Positions 24,964 through 34,694 of a DNA stretch of 64,000 nt are shown here, piece by piece. Location: contig CP051242.1 in the NCBI GenBank assembly GCA_017795005.1, positions 2,008,976 to 2,072,975 of the forward strand. Reading direction: 5' to 3'. The position numbers and the translations under genes are program-made. Source of the DNA: Balneolaceae bacterium (GTDB lineage: Bacteria > Bacteroidota > Rhodothermia > Balneolales > Balneolaceae). The first letter of the stretch is position 1. Each line of letters begins with the position of its first letter. The notes beneath the pieces are model-generated. The model made no database searches and was not told where the DNA came from. It saw only the letters and a program-made list of their open reading frames with translations.

Positions 24964-25620
24964 TTAAAGCCTGTTAATTGAAAGCGGATTTCTAGCGAAG
25001 TCCGCTTTTTTTAGCTCCACACTTAAATCAACGGTATCTAATTCTTCTTTTTTGAACATAGGCCAAATAAAACAGAGAATGAGTATTGCCAAACTAATTG
25101 AGAACATGATCCATGCAACGGTCTGATATTTATCCAGAATATTGAGCATAGAAAGCATATTAGTATAATCGTGTGCAGATTTTGGTAGGTTACCAATTAA
25201 AGGTAGATTTTGATGGTACGCATCAGCACAATAAGCGGCAGAACTAAACCAGGCATAAGAAAGCCAGAATAAACTGAATTGAGCAACAAAGCGCTGTTTC
25301 TTATACCATGCACTCAGAAAAATCAGAAAAGGGATGAGCCAACTCATTAAACTTCCACCCAAAATGGTTAAAAATCTCCATCCAAAGAAACCAAATAAGG
25401 TATGTCCTGCTTCGTGAATTAGAAGAGTGGTCGCATCAATTACAAAAAAGACAGCGTTGAGAAACAAAGGGTACGGATAGTTAACTGCAAACATGATATT
25501 TGAAGTTAAACTTAACCAGTATTGCTCGACCATAATCCATCCGGGGATAAATAAAAGAAAGCTGACTCCCCATTTTTTAAAAAAAGGAATAATCTTATCG
25601 ATATACTTTTCGAAATTCAT
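24964..25620 (-). CDS. Multi-pass membrane protein with HEAGH zinc-protease-like motif
   Basis: The 218-residue protein has about five or six hydrophobic segments. H69-EAG-H73, in DATTLLIHEAGHTLFGFFG, fits the HExxH zinc motif at a membrane interface, as in intramembrane or M50-like metalloproteases. The third ligand (often an NPxxD-type Asp) was not found, so activity is uncertain. The start at 25620 lies 2 nt after the glycosyltransferase stop, so the two genes are likely co-transcribed. I do not recognise a named family. Confidence 0.55.
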   Translation of the reverse strand: MNFEKYIDKIIPFFKKWGVSFLLFIPGWIMVEQYWLSLTSNIMFAVNYPYPLFLNAVFFVIDATTLLIHEAGHTLFGFFGWRFLTILGGSLMSWLIPFLIFLSAWYKKQRFVAQFSLFWLSYAWFSSAAYCADAYHQNLPLIGNLPKSAHDYTNMLSMLNILDKYQTVAWIMFSISLAILILCFIWPMFKKEELDTVDLSVELKKADFARNPLSINRL

Positions 25621-25621
25621 C

Positions 25622-26629
25622 TCAAAATAACTCAGGATATTTCTTCTTCCCTTTAATAAAGTATTGCCAGATTAAATAAACAGGCGAGAGAACATTATTT
25701 TCAGAACTTCGAAAAATTACTTTACGCTTTTTATGAGTCTTGGAAAGACTGAATAGAAAATGAAGATGTGCTTTAATTATGGCAATAAATTCTTTAGGCT
25801 TTCCGGAAAGTAATGATCTGAGTGCTGCAATTTGATCCAAAGCAAGTCGGGCAATAATTTTGGGAAGCAATTGATTTGTGGGAAGATTTTTCCACAGCAT
25901 AATCAGGTTATTCCGGAAATTGTAGTACACCTTTCTAGGAGTTCCCATTGGTAATGATCCGCCACCTAAATGAAAGACGTTACTCTCATGGGTATACTTA
26001 ATGGAATGACCTGAGTTCTTTACTCTCCAGCATAAATCAATTTCTTCCATATGAAATTCAAAGTCTTCATCAAATCCTCCAAGCTCTTCAAAAACGTCTT
26101 TTTTTATTGCTAGTGCGGCTCCGGAAGCCCAGGTAATTTCAGTGCTGTCGTCATATTGACCTTCATCTTTTTCTACGGTATCCATAATTCTTCCACGGCA
26201 GAAAGGATACCCAAGTTTGTCTAAATGTCCTCCTGCAGCGCCAGCGTATTCAAAGAATTCAGGAGTTTCATATGAAAGTAATTTAGGTTGAGCTACAGCG
26301 ATCTTCGAATCAGAAAGGAAAAGTTTATTTAATCCAATCAACCAGTTTGGATCTACTTTTACGTCGTTATTCAGAAATAAAAGAATCTCTTTATCAGCAA
26401 ATGGGACTGCCCGATTATTTCCACCTGTATACCCATAATTGTCGTCAAAACTGGCAATCTTTACTGTTGGAAAATGCTTACTAACCCATGCAATGCTACC
26501 ATCATTCGATGCATTATCAGCAAGAATGATTTCAAAATTCTCATAGTCAGTCTCAGCGACTGAAGGTAAAAATGTTTTCAGGTGTTTTAACCCGTTCCAG
26601 GTGACGATTATAATGCTAAAACCCTTCAA
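25622..26629 (-). CDS. Family 2 glycosyltransferase
   Basis: The 335-residue GT-A fold enzyme has SIIIVTWNGLKHLKTFLPSV at the N-terminus, LADNASNDGS in the nucleotide-sugar site and a DxD-like LFLNNDVKVDPNW. The acceptor-side motif FDEDFEFHMEEIDLCWRVK is the ED-x-D/E catalytic region. It resembles rhamnosyltransferases of polysaccharide or lipopolysaccharide assembly. The C-terminal about 70 residues are basic and probably sit at the membrane. It precedes the HEAGH membrane protein by 2 nt. Donor and acceptor cannot be read from sequence. Confidence 0.88.
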   Translation of the reverse strand: MKGFSIIIVTWNGLKHLKTFLPSVAETDYENFEIILADNASNDGSIAWVSKHFPTVKIASFDDNYGYTGGNNRAVPFADKEILLFLNNDVKVDPNWLIGLNKLFLSDSKIAVAQPKLLSYETPEFFEYAGAAGGHLDKLGYPFCRGRIMDTVEKDEGQYDDSTEITWASGAALAIKKDVFEELGGFDEDFEFHMEEIDLCWRVKNSGHSIKYTHESNVFHLGGGSLPMGTPRKVYYNFRNNLIMLWKNLPTNQLLPKIIARLALDQIAALRSLLSGKPKEFIAIIKAHLHFLFSLSKTHKKRKVIFRSSENNVLSPVYLIWQYFIKGKKKYPELF

Positions 26630-26659
26630 TGAATGAATTAGAAATTATGAATGTTGAGC

Positions 26660-26683
26660 TTTGCTATAGGAGAAAATAGCAAA
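26660..26683. repeat. 8-bp inverted repeat in divergent promoter region
   Basis: TTTGCTAT (26660-26667) and ATAGCAAA (26676-26683) form an 8-bp dyad around an 8-nt spacer. It lies 30 nt upstream of the glycosyltransferase start and 53 nt upstream of the divergent phosphodiesterase. It could be an operator or a small hairpin; there is no U-tract, so it is not a terminator. Confidence 0.35.
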
Positions 26684-26735
26684 ATGTCGTTTCTTTGTCG
26701 GCTATGTTAACCGGCAGAAATGATAGTAAAATTGT

Positions 26736-27251
26736 ATGATCAAAATCGGCCTTATTTCTGACACTCACAATTATCTGGACCCACAGGTTTTTGAATATTT
26801 CAAAGACTGTGACGAAATTTGGCATGCCGGTGATTTTGGGACCGTAGAAATCGCAGATAAACTCAAAAAAATCGCCCCAGTTCTTGGGGTTTATGGGAAT
26901 ATTGATGGACAGGATATTCGAGAAGAGTACCCGCTTCATCAACGATTTGAACGAGATGGCATTGATTTTTGGATGACTCACATTGGAGGAATTCCTGGTC
27001 GTTATTGTATTCCGATCCGTGAAGAAATTGAAAAAAACACACCTGATGTGTTTATCTGTGGTCACTCACATGTTTTGAAAGTGGCTAGAGATCAGGGATT
27101 ATCAAAAATGTTATATATGAATCCGGGGGCAGCAGGAAAGCAGGGGTTTCAGGAATATAGAACCGTTATTCGCTTCGAAATCGATAATGGGAAAATCCAG
27201 AATATGGAAGTAATCAATCTTGGAAAAGTTGGAGTTTCTCAGCCACTGTAG
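26736..27251 (+). CDS. YfcE/MJ0936-family phosphodiesterase
   Basis: The 171-residue calcineurin-like metallophosphoesterase has the family blocks IGLISDTHNYLDPQV, HAGDFGTVE, VYGNIDGQDI, VFICGHSHV and NPGAAGKQG. These supply the two-metal ligands. YfcE-type enzymes hydrolyse phosphodiesters such as bis-p-nitrophenyl phosphate in vitro; natural substrates are poorly known. It is cytoplasmic. The last 13 nt overlap the convergent carotenoid desaturase gene. Confidence 0.9.
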   Translation: MIKIGLISDTHNYLDPQVFEYFKDCDEIWHAGDFGTVEIADKLKKIAPVLGVYGNIDGQDIREEYPLHQRFERDGIDFWMTHIGGIPGRYCIPIREEIEKNTPDVFICGHSHVLKVARDQGLSKMLYMNPGAAGKQGFQEYRTVIRFEIDNGKIQNMEVINLGKVGVSQPL

Positions 27252-28711
27252 CGATTTATAAGTTCTACGGTATTAAACGCAGATTGAATGACTAATGGGA
27301 TACCACCTCCCGGATGAGTGGAACCCCCAACAAAATACAGTCCATCAACTTCTCTTGATTTGTTTCTGGGTCGTACAAAAGCCGCAAATTTATTGTTGGA
27401 TGAGGTTCCGTAAATACTTCCTTTATTGGAAAGATATTTATTGTAAAAATCCTGAGGTGTGATAATATGCTTATAAAGGATATGATCAGATAAATTACTG
27501 AGGCCTCTTTTCTCTAACGCTTCAATCACTAACTGTGTATAGATTTCCGACTCATTATCCCATTTATATTGGTCTGACAAGTAAGGAGCATTCACCAAAA
27601 TAAAGAGGTTTGAACCTCCTTTAGGTGCATGTGACGGGTTAGTATGAGAAGTGTTAGCCACATAAATAGTTGGATCATCCGGCATTATTTTCTCTTCAAA
27701 AATTTGATGGAATTCATTTTCATAATCCTCACTGAAGAAGATATTATGATGAACCAGTTGATCATACTTGGTATTAACGCCGAGCAATAGTACAAAACCG
27801 GAGCAGGAAGGCTCTATAGCAGATGCTTTCTCTTTTTTCTTTTTAGAGATCGAAAAATCAGGGATAAGATTTATAATGGTTTCCGTAGCGTCACTATTAG
27901 CAATAATTAAATCAGAAGGGTAGAACTGGTTGTCTGTACATACTCCCGTAACTGTTCCATCAGTAGTTTTTATTTCAGTTACTTTTGAGTTGAATACAAA
28001 TTTTACACCTAATGAGTTAGCCATCCAGAATAAAGATTCTGCAATTCTATACATGCCTCCATCAACATAAAATCCACCCTGATTGAGTTCTACATGAGGA
28101 ATTACATTCAATGTAGCTGGAGCTAAGTAAGGGGAAGAGCCGTTATAGGTAGTAAATCGTTTGAAAAACTTCCGCAGGTAATCCGATTTAAAATGTTTGT
28201 CTACTTTTTCGCTGACATTAGAAAAAGCATCAATTCTGAAGAAAGAGAATAAATCCAGATTTCTGAAATCAGAAAAATCGAATAATGGATTATAGATAAA
28301 TGAATCCGCCGTTTTATTGTAAATAGATTCAGCATAATTCAAAAAACGGGCATACGCTTCAGAATCTTCTGGGGCAATTGTATCAATTTCAGATTGGGTT
28401 TTAAGTCGATCATCAAAGCAATTGAAAACAGTACCATCCTGATAATTATATCTGCATATAGGTGACAGTGGAAGAAGATTTAAATGATCTTTTAAGGAAA
28501 ATCCGCATTCGGTGAAAAGCTTTTCCAAAAGGTGAGGCATAGTTAATAAGCTTGGTCCGGTGTCAAACCTAAATCCTTCTGCTTCAATAAGATTCATTTT
28601 TCCGCCAACCCTCTTGTTCTTCTCAAAAACAGTAACTTCATGTCCTTTTGAAGCTAATAAACAAGCAGAGGAAAGACCTCCGATTCCGGCACCGATTACA
28701 GATATTTTCAC
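27239..28711 (-). CDS. Phytoene desaturase-family FAD enzyme
   Basis: The 490-residue CrtI-type amine-oxidase-fold enzyme has an N-terminal dinucleotide-binding VIGAGIGGLSSACLLASKG and VFEKNKRVGGKM. The C-terminal FAD-contact GLYFVGGSTHPGGGIPLVI is also present. It should introduce double bonds in carotenoid biosynthesis, consistent with pigmented Balneolota. Whether it is crtI or a CrtD-like hydroxyneurosporene desaturase cannot be told here. No crtB neighbour is in the window. It diverges from a methyltransferase gene across 40 nt. Confidence 0.88.
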   Translation of the reverse strand: MKISVIGAGIGGLSSACLLASKGHEVTVFEKNKRVGGKMNLIEAEGFRFDTGPSLLTMPHLLEKLFTECGFSLKDHLNLLPLSPICRYNYQDGTVFNCFDDRLKTQSEIDTIAPEDSEAYARFLNYAESIYNKTADSFIYNPLFDFSDFRNLDLFSFFRIDAFSNVSEKVDKHFKSDYLRKFFKRFTTYNGSSPYLAPATLNVIPHVELNQGGFYVDGGMYRIAESLFWMANSLGVKFVFNSKVTEIKTTDGTVTGVCTDNQFYPSDLIIANSDATETIINLIPDFSISKKKKEKASAIEPSCSGFVLLLGVNTKYDQLVHHNIFFSEDYENEFHQIFEEKIMPDDPTIYVANTSHTNPSHAPKGGSNLFILVNAPYLSDQYKWDNESEIYTQLVIEALEKRGLSNLSDHILYKHIITPQDFYNKYLSNKGSIYGTSSNNKFAAFVRPRNKSREVDGLYFVGGSTHPGGGIPLVIQSAFNTVELINRYSG

Positions 28712-28751
28712 AAATGAGTTTTTAAGATTTCAGGAAGAAGTATCTTACAAA

Positions 28752-29945
28752 ATGATTTCGAAAATCAATAACCGAGAAGTATTGCAATTCATTCAGGCTC
28801 ATCTAAATCATGATCCCGCTGAAATAGCTTTGCAATCAAAAAAATATCCAGATTTACCCATTAGAGAGATAGCTTCACAGATTGCATCCCGTCAAAAAGC
28901 AAAAGAAAAATTACCGGAATGGTGGGCTAATCCGGAAGTCATTTTCCCTCCAAAGGAAAACCTTGAGCAGGCATCCTCTGAAATAACAGCAAAATTTAAA
29001 TCGAGATGGGTGGGAGGGAGTTCAATTTTGGATTTAACCGGCGGAAGCGGGATTGATCTTTTTTATATGGCGGAGTCATTTGAAAAAGCCGTTTATGTTG
29101 AGCCAAATAAAGAACTGGCTGAGTTAACGGAATATAACTTTCGACTTTTTCAAAAAGAGATTGGGGTTTATAATGGTACAGCAGAAGCTTATTTGAAAAA
29201 TAATACCAGAAATTTTGATGTCATTTATTTGGATCCGTCAAGAAGAGATGAAAATAATAAAAAAGTATTTGGTCTAGACCAGTACCAGCCTAATGTATTT
29301 GAGTTATATGTTGATTTGTTAAAATTCGGTGGAAAGGTTGTGATTAAAACCTCGCCAATGATCGATCTTAAACAATGTCTGGAACAGCTATCAGAGATAG
29401 TTAAGATTCAGGTTGTAGCAGTAGGTAATGAGGTAAAGGAAGTACTTTTGTATTTAGAGCCCGGCAAAACCTCAAAAGCACAAATAGAAGCATGGAATAT
29501 ATCTGACTCAAAACCTGAAGAAAAATTCAAATTTACTTTAGAGGAAGAACAGGAGTGCTCATCAGAGTATTCTAAACCGCTGAAATACATCTATGAGCCA
29601 AATTCGGCTATTCGAAAGGCTGGAGCTTTTAATGTGGTAGGAAAAAGGTTTGGTTTATTGAAGCTGCATCCTAATACCCATTTATATACCGCAAATGAAG
29701 TAAAGCTTGATTTTCCCGGTAAGATCTTTATGGTTAAAGAATTTATCAAAGCAAATAAGAAGGAAATCAGAAAATCTTATCCTAATGGTAAGGTAAATGT
29801 AATAGCAAAAAATTATCCAATTGGCGCAACCGAAATCAAAAAGAAATTCAGAGTAAAGGATGGAGGAGAGCATTTTTTAATTTTCTGTACAATCATGAAT
29901 GAAGAAAAAGTAGTAATTGAAGCAACTAAAACTTCCTTAGAATAG
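28752..29945 (+). CDS. Class I SAM-dependent methyltransferase with THUMP-like domain
   Basis: The 397-residue protein carries a SAM-binding motif, ILDLTGGSGIDLFYM, a second acidic VYVEPNKELAE and the catalytic-like motif YLDPSRRD. The C-terminal about 150 residues resemble a THUMP-like module often found with RNA methyltransferases. The N-terminal region (PAEIALQSKKYPDLP) is a helical extension. The ATG at 28752 was chosen because an earlier in-frame start would lie inside the divergent carotenoid gene. It is followed 59 nt later by mtgA. The RNA substrate is unknown. Confidence 0.82.
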   Translation: MISKINNREVLQFIQAHLNHDPAEIALQSKKYPDLPIREIASQIASRQKAKEKLPEWWANPEVIFPPKENLEQASSEITAKFKSRWVGGSSILDLTGGSGIDLFYMAESFEKAVYVEPNKELAELTEYNFRLFQKEIGVYNGTAEAYLKNNTRNFDVIYLDPSRRDENNKKVFGLDQYQPNVFELYVDLLKFGGKVVIKTSPMIDLKQCLEQLSEIVKIQVVAVGNEVKEVLLYLEPGKTSKAQIEAWNISDSKPEEKFKFTLEEEQECSSEYSKPLKYIYEPNSAIRKAGAFNVVGKRFGLLKLHPNTHLYTANEVKLDFPGKIFMVKEFIKANKKEIRKSYPNGKVNVIAKNYPIGATEIKKKFRVKDGGEHFLIFCTIMNEEKVVIEATKTSLE

Positions 29946-30004
29946 ATTAAAACCGGAAACAATTCAGAGTCGTCTTAGCTAAGAGAGTGTACCAAAATCA
30001 AGAA

Positions 30005-30868
30005 ATGGACGACAATAATTCAATTCATAGCAAAACAAAGTTTTCTGTTAAGAAAAGCATAAAAATTATTCTGGGCTTATTTGCCGGATATTCATTTTGG
30101 TTTTTGATACTAATTTTTTCAATGAACTGGATGAATCCCGGGTTTACTTCCTTCACTTTACAAGAGAACTGGAATGAATTAGAAAGTGAACGATACAGTT
30201 TAAGAGAACACTGGGTCGATTACGAAGAACTTCCCCAAAACATAAAATGGGCCGTTATTGCCTCTGAAGACCAACGCTTCTGGGAGCATCCGGGACTTGA
30301 TTTCGAAGCTATTAATAAAGCTATTAAGGAAATGGAAAACGGAGAAGGAATGAGAGGTGCAAGTACTATATCCCAACAAGTCAGCAAGAATTTATTTTTG
30401 TGGGGTGGGAAGTCCTACTTTAGAAAGGGAATTGAAGCAGGTATTACGCTTACGATCGAAGCACTTTGGTCAAAAGAAAGAATCTTAGAAGTATATCTGA
30501 ATATTGCAGAATTTGGTCCGGGTGTATACGGAATTGGAAAAGCTTCAAACCATTTCTTTTCGAAACCTGCGATACAATTAACTAATGAGGAAGCTGCGCG
30601 AATGGCGGCTGTACTTCCAAACCCAAAAAGGATGAGGATTGAACCTCCTACACCATATGTTGCGGAAAGAAAAGATTGGATACTTAGAAATATGATGCAG
30701 TTAAGTGGAATAACTTACGTTGAAAAGGAAGCACCTTTAGATAATAACGGAAGCGTGGATTCTGGGTTATCAAGGTCAAAAGAGATTTCTTATGAAACCT
30801 TAAAACCTAAAATGTGGGTACCGGTTGAAGATACAGCATTTATAAAAGCCAGATTGGATATGAATTAA
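30005..30868 (+). CDS. mtgA: Monofunctional peptidoglycan transglycosylase
   Basis: The 287-residue GT51 glycosyltransferase polymerises lipid II into glycan strands. A membrane helix (GLFAGYSFWFLILIFSM) anchors it. The GT51 motifs are VIASEDQRFWEHPGLDFEA (catalytic Glu), RGASTISQQVSKNLFLW, KERILEVYLNIAEFGPGVYG and AARMAAVLPNPKRM. No transpeptidase domain is present, so it is monofunctional. A GTG six codons upstream (29987) is an alternative start; ATG at 30005 is used. Confidence 0.93.
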   Translation: MDDNNSIHSKTKFSVKKSIKIILGLFAGYSFWFLILIFSMNWMNPGFTSFTLQENWNELESERYSLREHWVDYEELPQNIKWAVIASEDQRFWEHPGLDFEAINKAIKEMENGEGMRGASTISQQVSKNLFLWGGKSYFRKGIEAGITLTIEALWSKERILEVYLNIAEFGPGVYGIGKASNHFFSKPAIQLTNEEAARMAAVLPNPKRMRIEPPTPYVAERKDWILRNMMQLSGITYVEKEAPLDNNGSVDSGLSRSKEISYETLKPKMWVPVEDTAFIKARLDMN

Positions 30869-30958
30869 TCTGGAGTAATAGGATCGCTCTTTAAGTCCGA
30901 TTGATAATCTGCTTTTTAATGATCTTCTAAATCAGTTACATTCTTTGAAAACTGAATT

Positions 30959-31918
30959 ATGAGAATGCACTCACTTCTTACGCTGTTAACAACAGTGATC
31001 CTAATCAATTGTAACTCATCGGGTTCCTCCATTAAAGCTGAGAAAAAAGATGGAAAACTCGTAATAAGTTCAGATCATAAAGAATTGCTTACTTACCACT
31101 TTGAAACTGTGTATCCACCTGAAGGAGTAGATACTGTTTTCAAAAGAAGCGGATTTATCCATCCATTAAATACACCTTCGGGAAAAGTATTAACCCGAAT
31201 TCAGCCAGAAGACCATTATCATCATTATGGAATATGGAATCCATGGACGCATGTGTTATTTGAAGAGGATACTTTGGATTTCTGGAACTTATACAAACAT
31301 GAAGGAACAGTACGACATGCCGGTTTTGAATATGTGGAGGAAACAGAAGAATATGTAGAATTTAAAGTCCTCCACGAACATGTGGTTTTAAAGGATGGAG
31401 CCAATAAAGTAGCATTGAACGAATATCAAACCATCCGGGTGCATAAACTGAATGGGGATTATTACAATGTTGACCTGACCTTTGAATACTCACCTGGAAA
31501 GGAAAGTCCTTTTAAAATTCTGGAATATCGTTATGCAGGTTTCGGTTGGCGTACGACGGGATTTTGGGACAACCAGAATAGCGTTGTAATTACATCTGAA
31601 GGAAAAGACAGAAAAACCTCTGATGGCTCGACAGCTACATGGTACATAGCACAGGGAGATTTAGAAGAAGGGGATTTCGGAGGAGCAGTAGTAATGTCTA
31701 ATCCTGAAAATTTCAATCATCCTGAACCCCTAAGAGTATGGCCGTTTGATCAGTATGGACGTGGTGATATGTTTGTTTGTTTTTGCACTACTAAAAACAC
31801 AGATTGGGTTTTTGAGCCTGGCAATACATACACTCTACAATATAGGATGAAAGTATTTACGGGCGAACAAACCGCTGAATCAGCAGAATCAGCGTTTCAG
31901 GAATATGCAGGAAATTAA
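30959..31918 (+). CDS. DUF6807 (PmoA-like) lipoprotein
   Basis: The 319-residue protein has a lipoprotein leader (LLTTVILINC) and a beta-rich body with FIHPLNTPSGKVLTRIQPEDHYHHYG, a histidine-rich signature of DUF6807 proteins. Members occur beside Gfo/Idh/MocA oxidoreductases in sugar-catabolism clusters, and the catalytic role is undescribed. The start MRMHSL could instead begin at the second Met. It is the first of four co-directional genes (30959-35429), probably one operon for an oxidised-sugar pathway at the periplasmic face. Confidence 0.82.
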   Translation: MRMHSLLTLLTTVILINCNSSGSSIKAEKKDGKLVISSDHKELLTYHFETVYPPEGVDTVFKRSGFIHPLNTPSGKVLTRIQPEDHYHHYGIWNPWTHVLFEEDTLDFWNLYKHEGTVRHAGFEYVEETEEYVEFKVLHEHVVLKDGANKVALNEYQTIRVHKLNGDYYNVDLTFEYSPGKESPFKILEYRYAGFGWRTTGFWDNQNSVVITSEGKDRKTSDGSTATWYIAQGDLEEGDFGGAVVMSNPENFNHPEPLRVWPFDQYGRGDMFVCFCTTKNTDWVFEPGNTYTLQYRMKVFTGEQTAESAESAFQEYAGN

Positions 31919-31937
31919 TCGTTGAATTGGAGTTTAT

Positions 31938-33317
31938 ATGGATAAGAAAAAATCAAAACTAACCAGAAAAGATTTTCTAAAAAAGTCGGCGAAAGCAACT
32001 GCTTTATTAGGTATGCCAATGATTGTTCCATCTTCAGTTTTTGGGAAGAATGCCCCCAGTAACCGAATTAATGTAGGAGCTATTGGAACAGGGCGAATTT
32101 CAAGAATTCATGATATGCCCGGCGTGTGGCAATACGATTCAGCTCACATTCTTGCTACAGCTGATGTTGATATAAACAGAGCTCGCGATGGAAAACAACT
32201 TGTAGATAATTACTACTCAGAACGAGATGGTAAATCCTATTCTGCTACAACTGCATATCAGGATTATCGTGAAATGCTGGAGAAAGAAGATTTGGATGCG
32301 GTGATTATCAGTACCCCAGATCATTGGCATGGAAAAATGGCGATTGATGCTGCAAAGGCTGGTAAACATATCTATCTCCAGAAACCCGCATCACTAACTA
32401 TATCTGAAGGTCGAATGATGAGTGATATTGTTCAGAAAAGTGGAGTTGTTTTTCAGATTGGGAGTCAGCAACGTTCTTCCGTCCAATTCCGCAGAGCCGC
32501 AGAGCTAGTATTAAATGGCAGAATTGGAGAGTTAAAGCAAGTTAAAGTAGGATTGCCGGGAGATCCTTCCGGTGAGGATGAACCCGAGATGCCAATTCCC
32601 TCAAATCTCGATTATGATATGTGGCTTGGTTCAACTCCGGAAGTATATTACACTGAGAAAAGAGTGCATCCACAGTCGGGTTATGGACGTCCCGGATGGC
32701 TTAGATGCGAACAATTTGGAGCCGGGATGATTACCGGTTGGGGGGCGCATCATATAGACTCCGCGCATTGGGGAATGGGAACTGAATATACTGGGCCGGT
32801 AGAAATTTGGGGGAAAGCGGATTTTCCAACATCTGGCTTATGGAATGTGCATGGTATTTTTACAACCGAAGCAAAGTATGCGAATGGCGTACACATGATT
32901 GTAAGTAACGAGCTTCCAAATGGTGTGGAATTTATCGGTTCTGAAGGATGGATTTTTGTTACCCGTGGAAATTATCAGGCTACCGCAAGCGACCCAGTGG
33001 TTAATTCAGAGGGTAGAGCGCCTCTGGAAGCCAACGAAGCTTCAATCTTAACTTCTCAGCTTGGCGCAGATGAAATCGATCTTCCGGAAAGTCAGGAACA
33101 TCATGGGGACTGGCTTGCAGCGATAAAAGCAAATAAACAGCCCATAGCTCCGGTTGAAGTGGCACATCGTTCTTGTTCTGCGTGTTTGTTACATCACATG
33201 GCGATGAAAACAGATCGTAAACTGCACTGGGATCCCGATAAAGAAATTTTTATTGATGATGATGAGGCAAATTCCTGGTTATCAAGACCACAACGAGCAC
33301 CTTATAAAATTGGGTAA
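31938..33317 (+). CDS. Exported Gfo/Idh/MocA-family oxidoreductase
   Basis: The 459-residue protein begins with a Tat-like leader (TRKDFLKKSAKATALLGMP; RK instead of RR) and then a Rossmann fold, INVGAIGTGRISRIHDM. A catalytic-like EKP-type block appears as HIYLQKPASLTISEG. The C-terminal domain carries HHIDSAHWGMGTEYTGPVE. Folded, cofactor-loaded export by Tat fits enzymes of this family that keep NAD(P) tightly bound. It lies 19 nt after the DUF6807 gene and 5 nt before a second oxidoreductase-like gene. The sugar substrate is unknown. Confidence 0.88.
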   Translation: MDKKKSKLTRKDFLKKSAKATALLGMPMIVPSSVFGKNAPSNRINVGAIGTGRISRIHDMPGVWQYDSAHILATADVDINRARDGKQLVDNYYSERDGKSYSATTAYQDYREMLEKEDLDAVIISTPDHWHGKMAIDAAKAGKHIYLQKPASLTISEGRMMSDIVQKSGVVFQIGSQQRSSVQFRRAAELVLNGRIGELKQVKVGLPGDPSGEDEPEMPIPSNLDYDMWLGSTPEVYYTEKRVHPQSGYGRPGWLRCEQFGAGMITGWGAHHIDSAHWGMGTEYTGPVEIWGKADFPTSGLWNVHGIFTTEAKYANGVHMIVSNELPNGVEFIGSEGWIFVTRGNYQATASDPVVNSEGRAPLEANEASILTSQLGADEIDLPESQEHHGDWLAAIKANKQPIAPVEVAHRSCSACLLHHMAMKTDRKLHWDPDKEIFIDDDEANSWLSRPQRAPYKIG

Positions 33318-33322
33318 TCAGT

Positions 33323-34693
33323 TTGAGCTTTTTTCGAAGTATTTTTTTGCTTGTATGTGTTATGGCGTTTTCAGTATGTAGTAACACGGAATCAGAAATC
33401 AGACTAGCAACGTTAGATCCCGGGCATTTTCATGCTGCACTGGTTCAGAAATCAATGTATGAAGGGGTTGCTAATACAGTTCACGTATATGCTCCTGATA
33501 CCCCTGATTTGGATCTGCATCTTAGCAGAATTGAGTCCTATAATTCTCGTGAGGAAAACCCCACGAACTGGAATACGGAAGTTTATAAAGGTCCGGATTT
33601 CTTTGGAAAACTAATTGAAGATAACCAAAGTGATCTCGTTGTTCTGGCTGGAAATAATCGCCTTAAAACCGAATATATCGAACAGCTAATTTCATCCGGA
33701 ATGAATGTTCTTGCGGATAAACCGATGGTTATCAATTCAGAAGATTTCGAATTATTGAAACAGGCATTCCATAAAGCCGATGAAAATAATCTCCTGTTAT
33801 ATGATATCATGACAGAACGCTATGAAATCACCACTATTCTTCAGAAAGAACTGGCTTGGATGCCTGAGATTTTTGGTGAATTGGAGAAAGGAAGTGAAGA
33901 GAATCCCGCTATCACTAAAGAAAGTGTTCATCATTTCTATAAATACGTTTCCGGTTCAGTACTAATTCGTCCGGCATGGTTTTTTGATGTGGAACAGGAA
34001 GGTGAGGGGATTGTTGATGTGACCACACATTTGGTGGATTTGGTCCAATGGGAGTGTTTTCCAGGGCAAATCATTGATTATGAAAGCGATATTGAAGTAT
34101 ATCATGCCAGAAGGTGGCCAACCAAAATGACATTGGAAGAGTTTAGCGCTGTAACAAAACAAAATGAATTTCCAGAGTATTTATACAAAGATATTGAAGA
34201 CAATATTCTGAATGTGTACAGTAACGGTGAAATGAATTATAAAATAAAAGGTGTGCATGCTAAAGTATCAGTAACCTGGGCATATAAAGCTCCGGAAGGA
34301 ACCGGAGATACTCACTTTTCAATTATGCGTGGTACAAAAGCTAATCTGGTGATTCGGCAGGGAGAAGAAGAGAACTTTACCCCTGTACTTTATATCGAGC
34401 CAATTAATACCAATACTGACTACCTCGGTAGAATTGAATCATCCTTTAAAAGGATTCAGAATAAATACCAGGGCGTTGAGCTGGAAGAAATTTCAAAGGG
34501 ATGGAAAGTAATTGTTCCTAATGAATACCGAATTGGACATGAGGCTCATTTTGCTCAGGTTACCGAAAAATATTTGCGGTTTCTTAAATCAGGTAAAATT
34601 CCTGATTGGGAGGTTCCGAATATGCTGGCAAAATATTACACTACCACCAAGGCGCTTGAACTGGCCCGAAACTCTAATCCTTCAAACAACTAA
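33323..34693 (+). CDS. Oxidoreductase-like lipoprotein (Gfo/Idh/MocA N-fold plus Oxidoreduct_C)
   Basis: The 456-residue protein from TTG at 33323 has a lipobox leader (VCVMAFSVC) that is complete only from this start, favouring it over the internal ATG. The N-terminal part has Rossmann-like features without a clear GxGxxG (LATLDPGHFHAALVQ). The remaining domain matches a putative oxidoreductase C-terminal family, with RPAWFFDVEQEGEGIVDVTTH. Loss of a canonical dinucleotide motif suggests it may not bind NAD normally. It lies in the DUF6807/oxidoreductase/cupin operon. Confidence 0.78.
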   Translation: MSFFRSIFLLVCVMAFSVCSNTESEIRLATLDPGHFHAALVQKSMYEGVANTVHVYAPDTPDLDLHLSRIESYNSREENPTNWNTEVYKGPDFFGKLIEDNQSDLVVLAGNNRLKTEYIEQLISSGMNVLADKPMVINSEDFELLKQAFHKADENNLLLYDIMTERYEITTILQKELAWMPEIFGELEKGSEENPAITKESVHHFYKYVSGSVLIRPAWFFDVEQEGEGIVDVTTHLVDLVQWECFPGQIIDYESDIEVYHARRWPTKMTLEEFSAVTKQNEFPEYLYKDIEDNILNVYSNGEMNYKIKGVHAKVSVTWAYKAPEGTGDTHFSIMRGTKANLVIRQGEEENFTPVLYIEPINTNTDYLGRIESSFKRIQNKYQGVELEEISKGWKVIVPNEYRIGHEAHFAQVTEKYLRFLKSGKIPDWEVPNMLAKYYTTTKALELARNSNPSNN

Positions 34694-34694
34694 T

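Noticed and set aside
28560-28751. N-terminal extension of the methyltransferase into the carotenoid desaturase gene
   Set aside because: The extension overlaps the start of a well-supported divergent gene and gives non-conserved sequence; ATG at 28752 is used.
34512-34694. 61-codon extension of the cupin protein inside the preceding oxidoreductase gene
   Set aside because: The signal peptide begins at 34695, 1 nt after the preceding stop; the extension would hide it.
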